From JADGRF01 sp035274465 (GTDB lineage: Bacteria > Myxococcota_A > Polyangia > Polyangiales > JAFGIB01), in the NCBI GenBank assembly GCA_035274465.1, contig DATEOF010000400.1, forward strand, positions 4,738 through 68,737: 64,000 nt of DNA, given 5' to 3'. Position numbers and translations under genes: made by a program. A model generated the notes under the pieces. It was not told the origin of the DNA, searched no databases, and saw nothing but the letters and a program-made list of their open reading frames with translations. Positions 9,453 to 18,337 of this stretch are shown piece by piece. The number at the start of each line of letters is the position of its first letter. Within the stretch, counting starts at the first letter, position 1.

Positions 9453-9659
9453 TCATGCACGCTTGCTGTTCGCCCGCCGAGCGGCCGGGCGCACTTCCTG
9501 CTCCAGCTCAGCCCGGGCGGCGAACCAATCCTCGGTGCCGTCCGTGATCGGACAGTTGCGAGCCAACCAGCGAAAGTAGGCGCGCTCGGCGATCGCGTCA
9601 TCCGCCAGCTCCGGCCGCAGCGCGACGACCACAGGAGACTTCCGTTTGCGTTCAGGCAT
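9453..9659 (-). CDS. DUF2934 domain small protein
   Basis: A 68-residue product, MPERKRKSPVVVALRPELAD, then AIAERAYFRWLARNCPITDG and TEDWFAARAELE, matching the short DUF2934 pattern (Ala-Tyr...Trp...Gly...Asp-Trp-x-x-Ala-x-x-Glu-Leu). GGAGGAG lies 6 bases before the ATG. The role of the family is unknown. It stands alone between two plus-strand lipoprotein genes. Confidence 0.75.
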   Translation of the reverse strand: MPERKRKSPVVVALRPELADDAIAERAYFRWLARNCPITDGTEDWFAARAELEQEVRPAARRANSKRA

Positions 9660-9770
9660 GTGATCTCCTCCGCCGGGGACTGTGCGCCTGCGCAGAACTG
9701 AACGCCAAATTATCGGCGGCGGTTCGCAAAACGATGTGCCTGCAGCCACCAACCTGCTCGAGGAGAGAGC

Positions 9771-10495
9771 ATGGCGCCCTGGATTCTTCGCGCACGTTCG
9801 CTGTCTTCCCTCCAGCTGGCGCTGTTACTCGCGGCATGCACCGAGCTGGCGCGCGTCTCGGTCGGGAGTTTGGGTGACGATGCGATCGATCTGCGCGAAT
9901 GCGGGGACGAGAAGATCCGCTGCGCGGGGCGTGCGCGCGAAACTGTCGTCGACGTACCGCACGCGGAAACTGCGGCGGAGACCTGTAACCCGGACGAAGA
10001 GGATCCCTGGTACTTGGCCTGGGCAGTGGTCTGGAATGAAGCGTCGAGCGCCGACGATCGATACACGACCAGCCCTCGCTGGGCGAATATGCCTCGGATG
10101 TTCGACTCGTCCGCCGCATGCCGCTGCACGGCATTCCGCCCAACGCGGAGATCGGTCTGGCTGCAGCGGACTCGCTCTACCTCGTCGTCGCCGCGCCCGG
10201 ATCCGTGACCGACGATCTGGGCACGACGAGCCTTCTCAGCTTCGGGCCCGATCTCGAGCCCCACTGGTTGCAGCCGAATGCGCTGCCGAACCCGGATCCC
10301 CGCAGGACACTGGCATTCGAAGGCAGCTCGGCGCTGATCGCGGCGATGGCAGGAGCGCACTCCCGTTGCACCAGCGCGCTGTTGCTCGATGCAGCGAACT
10401 ACATCGATCGGACTTTCCAGTGGCACCTCACGCGCGCCGAGAGCGGCGAGTTGTATGTCAGTTACGGAGTCGGGGTGGCACGTCTGATGAATTGA
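9771..10495 (+). pseudogene. Frameshifted lipoprotein gene
   Basis: The first part (ATG at 9771) gives a lipoprotein signal, SSLQLALLLAACTELARVSV, then about 80 residues ending near TSPRW. A second frame then continues GEYASDVRLVRRMPLHGIPP through LYVSYGVGVARLMN at 10495. The second frame has a stop at 10037-10039, so the shift must lie between about 10040 and 10110. The second part looks like beta-rich repeat protein (LLSFGPDLEPHWLQPNA). Decayed gene or sequencing error; function not identifiable. Confidence 0.6.
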
Positions 10496-10573
10496 ACAAA
10501 CTGCGTTGCTTGTCGCGAAGCGTCCATACCCGAGGCTTCCGCGCCGCGCGCGCAGCTGTTAACACATGCGGTC

Positions 10574-11362
10574 ATGCAGATCGCAAACAAGGTCGTCATG
10601 GTCACCGGTGGCGCGCACGGCATCGGTCGAGCGTTGTGCGAGCGCTTTGCTCGCGAGGGTGCCAAGGGGGTGTGCGTCGTGGATCTCGACGTCGACGCCG
10701 GCGAACAGCTCGCTGCAGCCATTGGCGGCAAGTTCGTGCGCTGCGATGTCGCAGACGAGAGTCAAGTGCAGCGCGCGATCGCCGCCGCGCAGGAGCGGTT
10801 CGGGCCGATCGATCTGTTCTGCGGCAACGCCGGCGTGGCGTTTCGCGATGGCCCGGGGTCGGTCGCCGGGTCGACCAACGCCGAGTGGACGAAGACCTGG
10901 GAAGTGAACGTGATGGCGCACGTGTACGCGGCCCGCGCGCTGTTGCCGGCGATGATCGCCCGCGGCTCGGGCTACTTCCTGATCACGGCGTCGGCGGCCG
11001 GGCTGCTCACCCAGGTCGGCAGCTCTGCCTATTCTGTCACCAAGCATGGTGCGGTCGCGTTCGCCGAGTCGATCGCCATCGCGCACGCGGATCAGGGCAT
11101 CGGCGTGTCGGTGCTCTGTCCGCAGGGTGTCTGGACCAACATGACGCGCTGGGTCAAGGAGAGCCCCAAGGGCGGCGACGCGATGCAACAGCCCGAGCAG
11201 GTCGCCGAGACGGTGCTCCAAGGGCTGGCCGAGGAGCGCTTCCTGATCCTTTCGCACCCCGTCACGAAGGAATACATTCAGAACAAGGCGCGCGACTACG
11301 ACGGCTGGATCCGAGGGATGCAACGCTACCGCAAGCGGCTTCGCGAACAAGCTCGCCGCTAA
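10574..11362 (+). CDS. SDR family oxidoreductase
   Basis: A 262-residue short-chain dehydrogenase/reductase. The nucleotide-binding TGGAHGIGRAL motif lies near residue 11, NAGVA near 85, and the catalytic Ser/Tyr/Lys set is present (ITASAAG and SSAYSVTKHGAVAF). The C-terminal part (EQVAETVLQGLAEERFLILS) is typical of classical SDRs of about 250-280 residues. NAD(P) specificity and substrate cannot be told. No operon partner; the FG-GAP gene follows after about 77 bases. Confidence 0.9.
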   Translation: MQIANKVVMVTGGAHGIGRALCERFAREGAKGVCVVDLDVDAGEQLAAAIGGKFVRCDVADESQVQRAIAAAQERFGPIDLFCGNAGVAFRDGPGSVAGSTNAEWTKTWEVNVMAHVYAARALLPAMIARGSGYFLITASAAGLLTQVGSSAYSVTKHGAVAFAESIAIAHADQGIGVSVLCPQGVWTNMTRWVKESPKGGDAMQQPEQVAETVLQGLAEERFLILSHPVTKEYIQNKARDYDGWIRGMQRYRKRLREQARR

Positions 11363-11439
11363 CTGTGCCCGTCCTGGGAGGGCAGACAGTTTAGGAAATT
11401 GGTATCCCTGCGGACATGGCAGCACTGGGAGGCATGCGC

Positions 11440-13026
11440 ATGCGGGCTCAAATGGGTTTGGCAGGCTGTCGAGTGCTGGCCCTGAGCTTTGCCCTGGCCG
11501 GGTGCATGTCAGATTCCGTGGTGGGGACCAGCGGCACGCCGCCGGCCGCCCCTCCGCAGGTTGCGCCGATGGCCGAGCCTGCGCCGGCCCTACCGCCGCC
11601 CGCAGCTGCGCCCGTGATGGCGTCCAAACCCAAGGAAACCAGCCTGTTCTCCTCCAAGCGGGGTGAGGACGTCGGCATGAGCAACCTCTTCCTGGGCGAC
11701 ATCGACGGCGACGGCTTCGATGATTTCTTCATCATGTCCGTGATCCCGCAGCCGAATCCGGACGTCTTCCTCCCCGAGCTGCTCGGCCACGAGGCCCGCA
11801 TCTACGTCTATTACGGCCGGCCCAACTTTCCGACCCGGCTCTCGATCGACGACGCCGACGCCGTCTTCGAGAGCGCGTCGGGCGGGACCGGTCCGCTGGG
11901 CGACATCAACGGCGATGGCTATGACGACTTCGTGATTCAGCGCGGGTTGGGCATGGTCGAGATTATCTTTGGCAGCCATCAGCGGCTCAAGGGCATGGTG
12001 ACCCAGGGGGCAGCGGGCGTGCTCTGGATCGGGCTGCCGACCCCGATGCCCTTCACCGGTGACGTCAGTGAGTTCTACATGACGCGCGCCGGCGATTTTA
12101 ACGGCGATGGCTTCGACGACCTGGCGGTGGGCTCGTCGCGTCCGTGGGAGGCGGGCGAGGACAACCCCGAGTCGTTTTTCGCACTCATGTCGAGCTTCTA
12201 CCTGGTGTTGGGTCACGGGGGCGCTTGGCCTTCGGTCCACTGGGATCCGAGCATGGCCGTGGCGCGCTTCGGGACTGACCACTTTCAGGGCGACGAGACG
12301 GTGGGCCAGTCAGCCTACGACATGCCGTTGGCTCCGGCCGCTGCGGGAGATCTCGACGCGGATGGCTACGACGACCTGACCGTCCCCGGCGCCGCCAAGA
12401 CGTACATCTTCTACGGCGGTCGTCCCCTCAGCGGCATCGTCCGGGGAACGGATGCGGACGCGAGCATCGCCCACTACGCCTTCTCCTTGCCGACGGCGAT
12501 GGGCGACGCGGACGGCGACGGCGCAGCGGATCTCGTGGTGGGATCGCTGGGCGGAGGCATGCAGGTGCTGTACGGAAAGCGTTGGGTCGGCGCCAACGAG
12601 ATCGAGGGCGACCTCGAGATCGACACGACCGCCGTCAGCGCGGGCCAGACGGCCGCAGCTGCAGGCGACATCGACGGAGACGGTGCACCGGACATCGTGC
12701 TCGCCGCCGCGCAGTCAGGCTACGACTGGTCCTCGAACATCGCGCGTCCGCCGACCGGCGCACTGTACGTGGTTCGTGGAACCGGCTACCGGCAGCTCGG
12801 TACGTACGCGCTCAAACCGACTGACCTGCTGATGAAGGGGCCGCTCGCCGGGGCGCAGGACCAGAATTCTCCGCAAAGCGGCCTGGGTACGACGCTCAGC
12901 ATGAGCGGTGACGTGGACGGGGACGGTGGCCGCGATATCTTGACCAGCTCGCCCGGGGCCATCGTCAGCGCGCAGTCGCTGGGCGCGGTGTTCTTGCTGC
13001 CGAGCACGCCCAAGACGCCTCAGTGA
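11440..13026 (+). CDS. FG-GAP repeat lipoprotein
   Basis: A 528-residue exported lipoprotein. The signal ends at FALAGC; a Pro/Ala-rich linker is followed by a beta-propeller of FG-GAP repeats with calcium-binding DxDGDG-type loops (GDIDGDGFDDF, GDINGDGYDDF, GDFNGDGFDDLAVG, GDLDADGYDDL, GDADGDGAADLVVG, GDIDGDGAPDIVLA, GDVDGDGGRDIL). ATG at 11440 chosen because GGGAGG lies 7 bases upstream; in-frame ATGs at 11416 and 11434 are alternatives. Such proteins act in adhesion or cell-surface binding; the ligand is unknown. Confidence 0.85.
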   Translation: MRAQMGLAGCRVLALSFALAGCMSDSVVGTSGTPPAAPPQVAPMAEPAPALPPPAAAPVMASKPKETSLFSSKRGEDVGMSNLFLGDIDGDGFDDFFIMSVIPQPNPDVFLPELLGHEARIYVYYGRPNFPTRLSIDDADAVFESASGGTGPLGDINGDGYDDFVIQRGLGMVEIIFGSHQRLKGMVTQGAAGVLWIGLPTPMPFTGDVSEFYMTRAGDFNGDGFDDLAVGSSRPWEAGEDNPESFFALMSSFYLVLGHGGAWPSVHWDPSMAVARFGTDHFQGDETVGQSAYDMPLAPAAAGDLDADGYDDLTVPGAAKTYIFYGGRPLSGIVRGTDADASIAHYAFSLPTAMGDADGDGAADLVVGSLGGGMQVLYGKRWVGANEIEGDLEIDTTAVSAGQTAAAAGDIDGDGAPDIVLAAAQSGYDWSSNIARPPTGALYVVRGTGYRQLGTYALKPTDLLMKGPLAGAQDQNSPQSGLGTTLSMSGDVDGDGGRDILTSSPGAIVSAQSLGAVFLLPSTPKTPQ

Positions 13027-13095
13027 GTTAGCAAGTCACGAAGAACGCATGTGGAGCTGAAGCTTCTCCGCGTGTCGCGGCCGTAGATCAGGTGC

Positions 13096-13791
13096 GTGAT
13101 CGAGCTGCAAGACGTCGAGAAGATCTACGGCGATGGGCCGGCGCGCGTGGAAGCCCTCAAGGGGGTGAGCCTGCGCGTCTCGCCCGGCGACTTCGTGAGC
13201 GTGATGGGGCCCAGCGGCTCCGGCAAGTCGACGCTGCTGAACTTGATCAGCGCGCTCGACACGCCGAGCGGCGGACGCATCCTGATCGACGGCCAGGACA
13301 CGTCGACGCTGGACGACGACGCCCTGACGCTGTTTCGGCGCCGGAAGATCGGGCTGGTGTTTCAGTTCTTCAACCTGCTGCCCACGCTGAACGCGCTCGA
13401 CAACGTGCTCTTGCCCGTGATGCTCGAGCGCAAGGCTTCGGCCGCGGACCGCGCGCGTGCGCAGGCGCTGTTGGCCGACGTGGGGCTCGCCGCACGCAGC
13501 GCGCATCGCCTGCACGAGCTCTCGGGCGGCGAGATGCAGCGAGTCGCGATCGCACGCGCGCTGATCCTCGAGCCGCGCCTGGTGCTGGCCGACGAGCCGA
13601 CCGGCAACCTGGATAGCGTGACCGCCGAGCAGGTGCTGCAGCTGCTGAAGCGAACCTGCGCGCAGGCGCACACCACGCTGGTCATGGTCACCCACGATCG
13701 CCACGCGGCCACCGTGGGTGATCGCATCGTCTCCCTCAAGGACGGGCGGATCGCACGCGACGAGAGCACGCGCGAGGTCGCGGCACAATGA
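13096..13791 (+). CDS. ABC transporter ATP-binding protein (LolD/MacB type)
   Basis: A 231-residue ATPase with Walker A GPSGSGKSTLLN (about residue 37), Q-loop FQFFNLLP, signature LSGGEMQRVAIARAL, Walker B LVLADEPTGNLD and H-loop THD. The LDEPTGNLDS-type Walker B and GGEMQR signature are those of the LolD/MacB/FtsE group. GTG start. Its stop overlaps the ATG of the FtsX-like permease (ATGA). It powers that permease in a three-gene operon ending with a LolA-like protein. Confidence 0.92.
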   Translation: MIELQDVEKIYGDGPARVEALKGVSLRVSPGDFVSVMGPSGSGKSTLLNLISALDTPSGGRILIDGQDTSTLDDDALTLFRRRKIGLVFQFFNLLPTLNALDNVLLPVMLERKASAADRARAQALLADVGLAARSAHRLHELSGGEMQRVAIARALILEPRLVLADEPTGNLDSVTAEQVLQLLKRTCAQAHTTLVMVTHDRHAATVGDRIVSLKDGRIARDESTREVAAQ

Positions 13792-16442
13792 TGCGCGCAC
13801 TCGCCGGCTCGATCTCGGGTATCGCGCTCGTGCTGCTCGAGCTGGCCGCGCTGGCGCTCGCGCCGTTTCGCATCGGCGCGCTGCTGCGCAGCGTGAGCTT
13901 GCCGCGCATGCGCGAGCACCGGGTCCGCACCACGCTGACCTTGCTGGGCGCCGCGCTGGGCGTCGGCGTGTTGGTCGCCGTCGTGATCTCCGGACGCTCG
14001 ATCTCGCGCGGCGTCAACGCCACGGTGGATCACCTCGCGGGCAAGGCGGACCTGCAGATCGGCGCGGGCACTGCCGGCTTCGACGAATCGCTGCTCGATC
14101 GCGTGCGCGCAGTGCCGGGCGTCTATCGGGTGACGCCGGTGGTGCAGCAGGCCGTGACGGTGCGCGACGGGCGCGCCCCGGGCGAGCGGCTGCTCCTGCT
14201 GGGGGTGGATCTGCTCGGCAAGGAGGACGAGTACTTTCGCAGCTACCGCTCGGCCGAGCTGACGGCGATCCGCCGCGATCCACTGGCGTTCTTGAACTCG
14301 GAGACCAACATCATCTTGAGTCGCAGCTTCGCACGCAAGCACGGCTATCGGCTGCACGACCGGCTGCCGTTCGCGACCAGCGCGGGCGTGCAGGAGTTCA
14401 GCGTCTGGGGCTTCATCGAAGACGAGGGCGTCGGCCGGGCGTTCGGCGGCGCGGTGGCCGTGATGTACTACCCGGCGCTGCAGGTGGCGTTCGGGCGCGG
14501 CCGCAACCTCGACCGCCTGGACGTCGCGGTGGAACCTGGCGCGGACGTCGACGCGATCAGTCGACGACTCTCCGCCGAGCTGGGCGAAGGCGTTGCGATC
14601 GAGGCCGCAGCCCTGCGCGGCGGCCGCGTGACCAAGATGCTGCAAGCGGTGGGCGTCGCGCTCGGCCTGGCCAGCATGATCGCGCTCGGTACGGCGCTGT
14701 TCCTGATCTACAACACGATGGCGATCAGCGTCGTGCAGCGCAAGCGCGAGCTCGGCATCCTGCGCGCGCTCGGTGTCACCCGCGGCGAGCTGCTGCGGCT
14801 GGTCATGCTCGAGGGCGCGTTGCTCGGCAGCGTGGCCGCAGCTGTGGGGGTCGGGCTGGCGCTGCTGATCGCGCGGCTTTCGCTGCGCATCACGAGCGGC
14901 GGACTGGCCGAGGTGTACCTGCAAGAGGTGGTGAGCGACGTCACGCTCGAGCCCGGGCTGATCGCGCTGGCATTCGTGGTGGGCGTGCTCGGCACCATGC
15001 TGGCGAGCGCGATCCCTGCGCGCCAGGCCGGGCGCAGCCGTCCGGCCGAGGTGCTGCGTACCAGCGGCGTGGTGCCGATCGCGCCCCGGACGCGCCGCAT
15101 CGGCGCGAGAGACGTCGTGGCCATCGTGCTGTGCCTCGCCGCGGGACTGTTGCTACGTCTGGACGGCGCCTTCGCAGCCGTCAGCGGCCCGGTCGCTTCA
15201 CTCACCCTGCTGGTGGTGGGCGCGCTGCTGATCCCTCGGCTCGTGCAGGCGCTGCGCTTGCGCGGCCCTGCGCTCGGGGTGGAGGCGGAGCTCGCCAGCG
15301 GCAACGTGACGCGCGACCTCGGCCGTACGTCCAGCACGGCTGCTGCGCTGATGGCCGGCGGCGCGCTCACGATCGCCTTCGGGGCCTTCTCGGGCAGCTT
15401 CGTCGAATCGCTCAACACCTGGAGCGAGCAGATCGTGCCCGGCGATCTGTTCGTGACCAGTGGCGCCAACGTCTCCGGGCTCTCCGGGCGCAACATCCCG
15501 ATGGCCGCCGCGTTCAGGCGCGAGCTCGCCGCCGTCCCCGGCGTGACGCAGGTGCGCGCCACGCGCATCGCCAACATCGAGTACCGGGGCTTTCCGCTCA
15601 AGCTGCTGTCGACCGAGACCGAGATCATGCAGCGGCAGTCGCGCATTCGCGTGCTGGAGGGTGACGATCAAGACCGGGTGTTCCAGCAACTGCGCGAGCG
15701 CGGCGCGGTCAACATCAGCGAGAACCTGTCGCACCGCTTCGACCTGCACGCCGGCGACAGGATCGCGCTGTTCGCCAGGGACGGAACGCGCAACTTCCCG
15801 ATCGCAGCGGTCGTCGTGGACTACACCAGCGACGTGGGCTCGGTCTTCATGGATCGCGCGACGTTCATCCGCGAGTTTGCCGACGATCGGGTGGATACCT
15901 TCGAGCTGCGTGTGCGGCCCGGAGCGTCGATCGAGCAGGTGCGCAGCACGATCAACGAGCGCTACGGTCACGAGCTCGATCTGTTCGTGTTGACGAACAG
16001 GGAGTTCCGCGGCGAGTTCGTCAAGGCCGCGAACGCGATCTTCGGCCTGTTGAACGGGCTGCAGCTGGTGGCGTTGATCGTCGCGCTGCTGGGCATCGTG
16101 AACGCGGTGCTGGCCAACGTGCTCGATCGCGTGCGCGAGTTGGGGGTGTTGCGCGCCATCGGCATGCTGCGTGGGCGACTCCGGCGGCTGATCGTGCTCG
16201 AGGCCACGCTGGTCGGGGCAATCGGTAGCCTCGCAGCCATCGGCGTCGGGCTCGGTCTGGGTTACGTGATGATCGAGCACGTCATGGCCGTACAGACCGG
16301 ATGGCACCTGCCGTTCTACGTGCCCTGGGCCGACGTGTTGCGCTTGCTCTCGATCACCCTGCCGGCTGCGGCGCTGGCGGGTGTGTATCCGGCCAAGGTC
16401 GCGGGCGACTTGGTCGTGTGTGAGGCGCTCGAATACGAGTGA
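13788..16442 (+). CDS. FtsX-like ABC transporter permease
   Basis: An 884-residue permease with two FtsX domains, each preceded by a periplasmic region: segments MIALGTALFLIYNTMAISVV with ELGILRALGVTRGELLRLVM, and LQLVALIVALLGIVNAVLAN with ELGVLRAIGMLRGRLRRLIV. The family takes lipoproteins, peptides or lipids from the outer leaflet of the inner membrane without carrying them through the bilayer. Start overlaps the ATPase stop; its own stop overlaps the next start (GTGA). Confidence 0.9.
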   Translation: MMRALAGSISGIALVLLELAALALAPFRIGALLRSVSLPRMREHRVRTTLTLLGAALGVGVLVAVVISGRSISRGVNATVDHLAGKADLQIGAGTAGFDESLLDRVRAVPGVYRVTPVVQQAVTVRDGRAPGERLLLLGVDLLGKEDEYFRSYRSAELTAIRRDPLAFLNSETNIILSRSFARKHGYRLHDRLPFATSAGVQEFSVWGFIEDEGVGRAFGGAVAVMYYPALQVAFGRGRNLDRLDVAVEPGADVDAISRRLSAELGEGVAIEAAALRGGRVTKMLQAVGVALGLASMIALGTALFLIYNTMAISVVQRKRELGILRALGVTRGELLRLVMLEGALLGSVAAAVGVGLALLIARLSLRITSGGLAEVYLQEVVSDVTLEPGLIALAFVVGVLGTMLASAIPARQAGRSRPAEVLRTSGVVPIAPRTRRIGARDVVAIVLCLAAGLLLRLDGAFAAVSGPVASLTLLVVGALLIPRLVQALRLRGPALGVEAELASGNVTRDLGRTSSTAAALMAGGALTIAFGAFSGSFVESLNTWSEQIVPGDLFVTSGANVSGLSGRNIPMAAAFRRELAAVPGVTQVRATRIANIEYRGFPLKLLSTETEIMQRQSRIRVLEGDDQDRVFQQLRERGAVNISENLSHRFDLHAGDRIALFARDGTRNFPIAAVVVDYTSDVGSVFMDRATFIREFADDRVDTFELRVRPGASIEQVRSTINERYGHELDLFVLTNREFRGEFVKAANAIFGLLNGLQLVALIVALLGIVNAVLANVLDRVRELGVLRAIGMLRGRLRRLIVLEATLVGAIGSLAAIGVGLGLGYVMIEHVMAVQTGWHLPFYVPWADVLRLLSITLPAAALAGVYPAKVAGDLVVCEALEYE

Positions 16443-17266
16443 GGATGGCGATGGACGCGAGAAGGACCTCGTTGCTGCTGTGCTGTGTGCTCGTCGCGAC
16501 TAGCGCGCACGCGCTATCACCGGATACCAAGGATGCGCGCGCGATCATGCGCGGCGTGTTCGAGAGCAACGGCGCCGCGCGCTCGCGAGCTCGAATGAAG
16601 ATGACCATTCGGGACGGCCTGGGCACGCGCGAACGCACGCTGCAGACGCGCAGCCTGCGCTTCGAAGGCGGCCGCAAGAACCTGTTGCTGATCGAGGCGC
16701 CGGCCGACGTGCGCGGCACCGGCTTCCTGAGCATCGACTACGACGCAGGCAGCCGCGCCGACGAGCAATGGCTGTACCTGCCCAAGCTGCACCGCGTCAC
16801 GCGCGTGCCTGCGAGCGGCAAGTCGGACGCGTTCGTCGGCTCCGACTTCAGCTACGCCGACCTCTCGCAGCAAGACCCGGACGACTTCGAGCTCAAGCTG
16901 CTCTCGCCATCTGTCGATGTCGCGGGCGAGGACTGCTGGCTGATCGAAGCCTTGCCGAAGAGGCCGCGCGTCGCGGAGGAGACCGGCTACGCAAAGTCTC
17001 AGATCTGGATCAGCAAGGCCAAGCTCGTGCCGCTGCAGATCAAGGCCTGGGTCGGGCTCGCGACCAGCACGCGCATCAAGTACTTCAAGGCGAGTGACGT
17101 ACGAAAGATCGACGGAGTGTGGACGTCCCACCGCCTGCAGATGCGCACGCTCGACGGCCAGACAGTCGCATCCGAGACCACGATCGACGTCTCCGACGCA
17201 TCGAACGCGGCTGCCGATGTCGACGACGCCGAGTTCACACAGCAGCGCCTCGAACGCGGCCTGTGA
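16439..17266 (+). CDS. Outer membrane lipoprotein-sorting (LolA-like) protein
   Basis: A 275-residue periplasmic protein: signal peptide SLLLCCVLVATSAHA, then a LolA/LolB-like beta fold of the TP0789 type (RSLRFEGGRKNLLLIEAPAD, GTGFLSIDYD, DEQWLYLPKLHRVTRVPASG). This subgroup accompanies MacB-like transporters and is thought to carry lipid or lipoprotein. GTG at 16439 overlaps the permease stop; ATG at 16445 or 16451 are alternatives. Last gene of the ABC-FtsX-LolA-like operon, which looks like a dedicated envelope sorting system. Confidence 0.85.
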   Translation: MRMAMDARRTSLLLCCVLVATSAHALSPDTKDARAIMRGVFESNGAARSRARMKMTIRDGLGTRERTLQTRSLRFEGGRKNLLLIEAPADVRGTGFLSIDYDAGSRADEQWLYLPKLHRVTRVPASGKSDAFVGSDFSYADLSQQDPDDFELKLLSPSVDVAGEDCWLIEALPKRPRVAEETGYAKSQIWISKAKLVPLQIKAWVGLATSTRIKYFKASDVRKIDGVWTSHRLQMRTLDGQTVASETTIDVSDASNAAADVDDAEFTQQRLERGL

Positions 17267-17490
17267 TCCGCTGGATCGCACGAAGTCCATTTCGACGCAG
17301 GGCTGGCACGGATCCTGCGGCTCTGGGGTGTAGAGCGCGGTGTGCTGCGGCTGTCCCGAGTAGCCGCGGCACGACGAGATCAGTCGTCAGTCCGTCCAGC
17401 GCATTCGGCTCAGGCTTTCGATGAGTCCAGCCTGCCAATCGGTCTCCTGCATTCACGCTGTGGATTGCTACGCACTGGAGCGCTGACTAG

Positions 17491-17757
17491 CGTGCGGGCC
17501 GTGTTGGCGAGCAGGTTCGTTTTCATTCGGGTTGCGGTCCTGTGCGCGAGCGTCAGCGTGTTCGCAGATTGTTCGAGCGGACCTGCTTCCTGTACGATGG
17601 CTGTCCCGCCGACGGCCAGGTCGAGATGTGCTCGTTCCAGGACATGGGCCACTGCTGGGCCGGTGCGCCGGTCTGTCCGTCGTGCATCGGCGAGGGCCCG
17701 GGCTACGCGAGCGCGACCAAGCTGGAGTGGGAGTTCTTCAAGAAATACGCCTGGTGA
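17491..17757 (+). pseudogene. Remnant of PHB depolymerase/feruloyl esterase-like gene
   Basis: One frame starting at GTG 17491 gives a signal peptide (FIRVAVLCASVSVFADCSSG). Around 17570 a second frame gives the C-terminal end of this esterase family: FERTCFLYDGCPADGQVEMC, then DMGHCWAG (the catalytic-His segment) and ATKLEWEFFKKYAW at the stop. The whole catalytic core (serine elbow and about 200 residues) is missing. So this is an internally deleted, frameshifted relic. 17267-17490 upstream holds nothing recognisable. Confidence 0.6.
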
Positions 17758-17761
17758 GCGC

Positions 17762-18319
17762 CTATTCGTGGATCTCGCGCACCACGCGGCAGGGATTGCC
17801 CGCCGCGAACACAGCTTCGGGAATATCGCGCGTGACCACGCTGCCCGCGCCGATCACCGCCTTCGCGCCGATCCGCACCCCCGGCAGGATGATCGCGCCT
17901 CCGCCCACCCACACGTCCTCGCCGATCTCGATCGGCTTGCCGAACTCCTCGCGCCGGCGCAGCTCGGCGTTGAACGGGTGCATCGGGGTGTAGATCTGCA
18001 CGGCAGGACCGAACAGCGTGAAGTTGCCGATGCTCACCTTGCACACGTCGAGGACCACGCAGTTGAAGTTGAAGAACACGCGCTCGCCCAGCTCGATGTT
18101 CGTGCCGTAGTCGCAGTAGAACGGCGGCTGCATCCACACCGAGTCGCCGCCGACCCCGAACAGCTCACACAGGATGCGCCGCCGCTCGGCTTGCTCCGCC
18201 TCGCGCGAGGCATTCAAGGCCTGGCACAGATCGCGCGCATGCGCGCGTGCCTCGACCAGCTCCGGGTCGAGTGCGTTGTACAGCTCGCCCGCAAGCATCT
18301 TCTCGCGTTCGGTCTTCAT
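17762..18319 (-). CDS. Maltose/galactoside O-acetyltransferase family protein
   Basis: A 185-residue acetyl-CoA-dependent sugar O-acetyltransferase. It has the N-terminal Maa helix (MKTEREKMLAGELYNALDPE) and left-handed parallel beta-helix hexapeptide repeats (GTNIELGERVFFNFNCVVLD, IGEDVWVGGGAIILPGVRIG, AVIGAGSVVTRDIP), and the catalytic His in TPMHPFNAE. Full length for the family. Acceptor sugar unknown. Confidence 0.92.
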   Translation of the reverse strand: MKTEREKMLAGELYNALDPELVEARAHARDLCQALNASREAEQAERRRILCELFGVGGDSVWMQPPFYCDYGTNIELGERVFFNFNCVVLDVCKVSIGNFTLFGPAVQIYTPMHPFNAELRRREEFGKPIEIGEDVWVGGGAIILPGVRIGAKAVIGAGSVVTRDIPEAVFAAGNPCRVVREIHE

Positions 18320-18337
18320 GCTCCGTGAAGTAATCCC

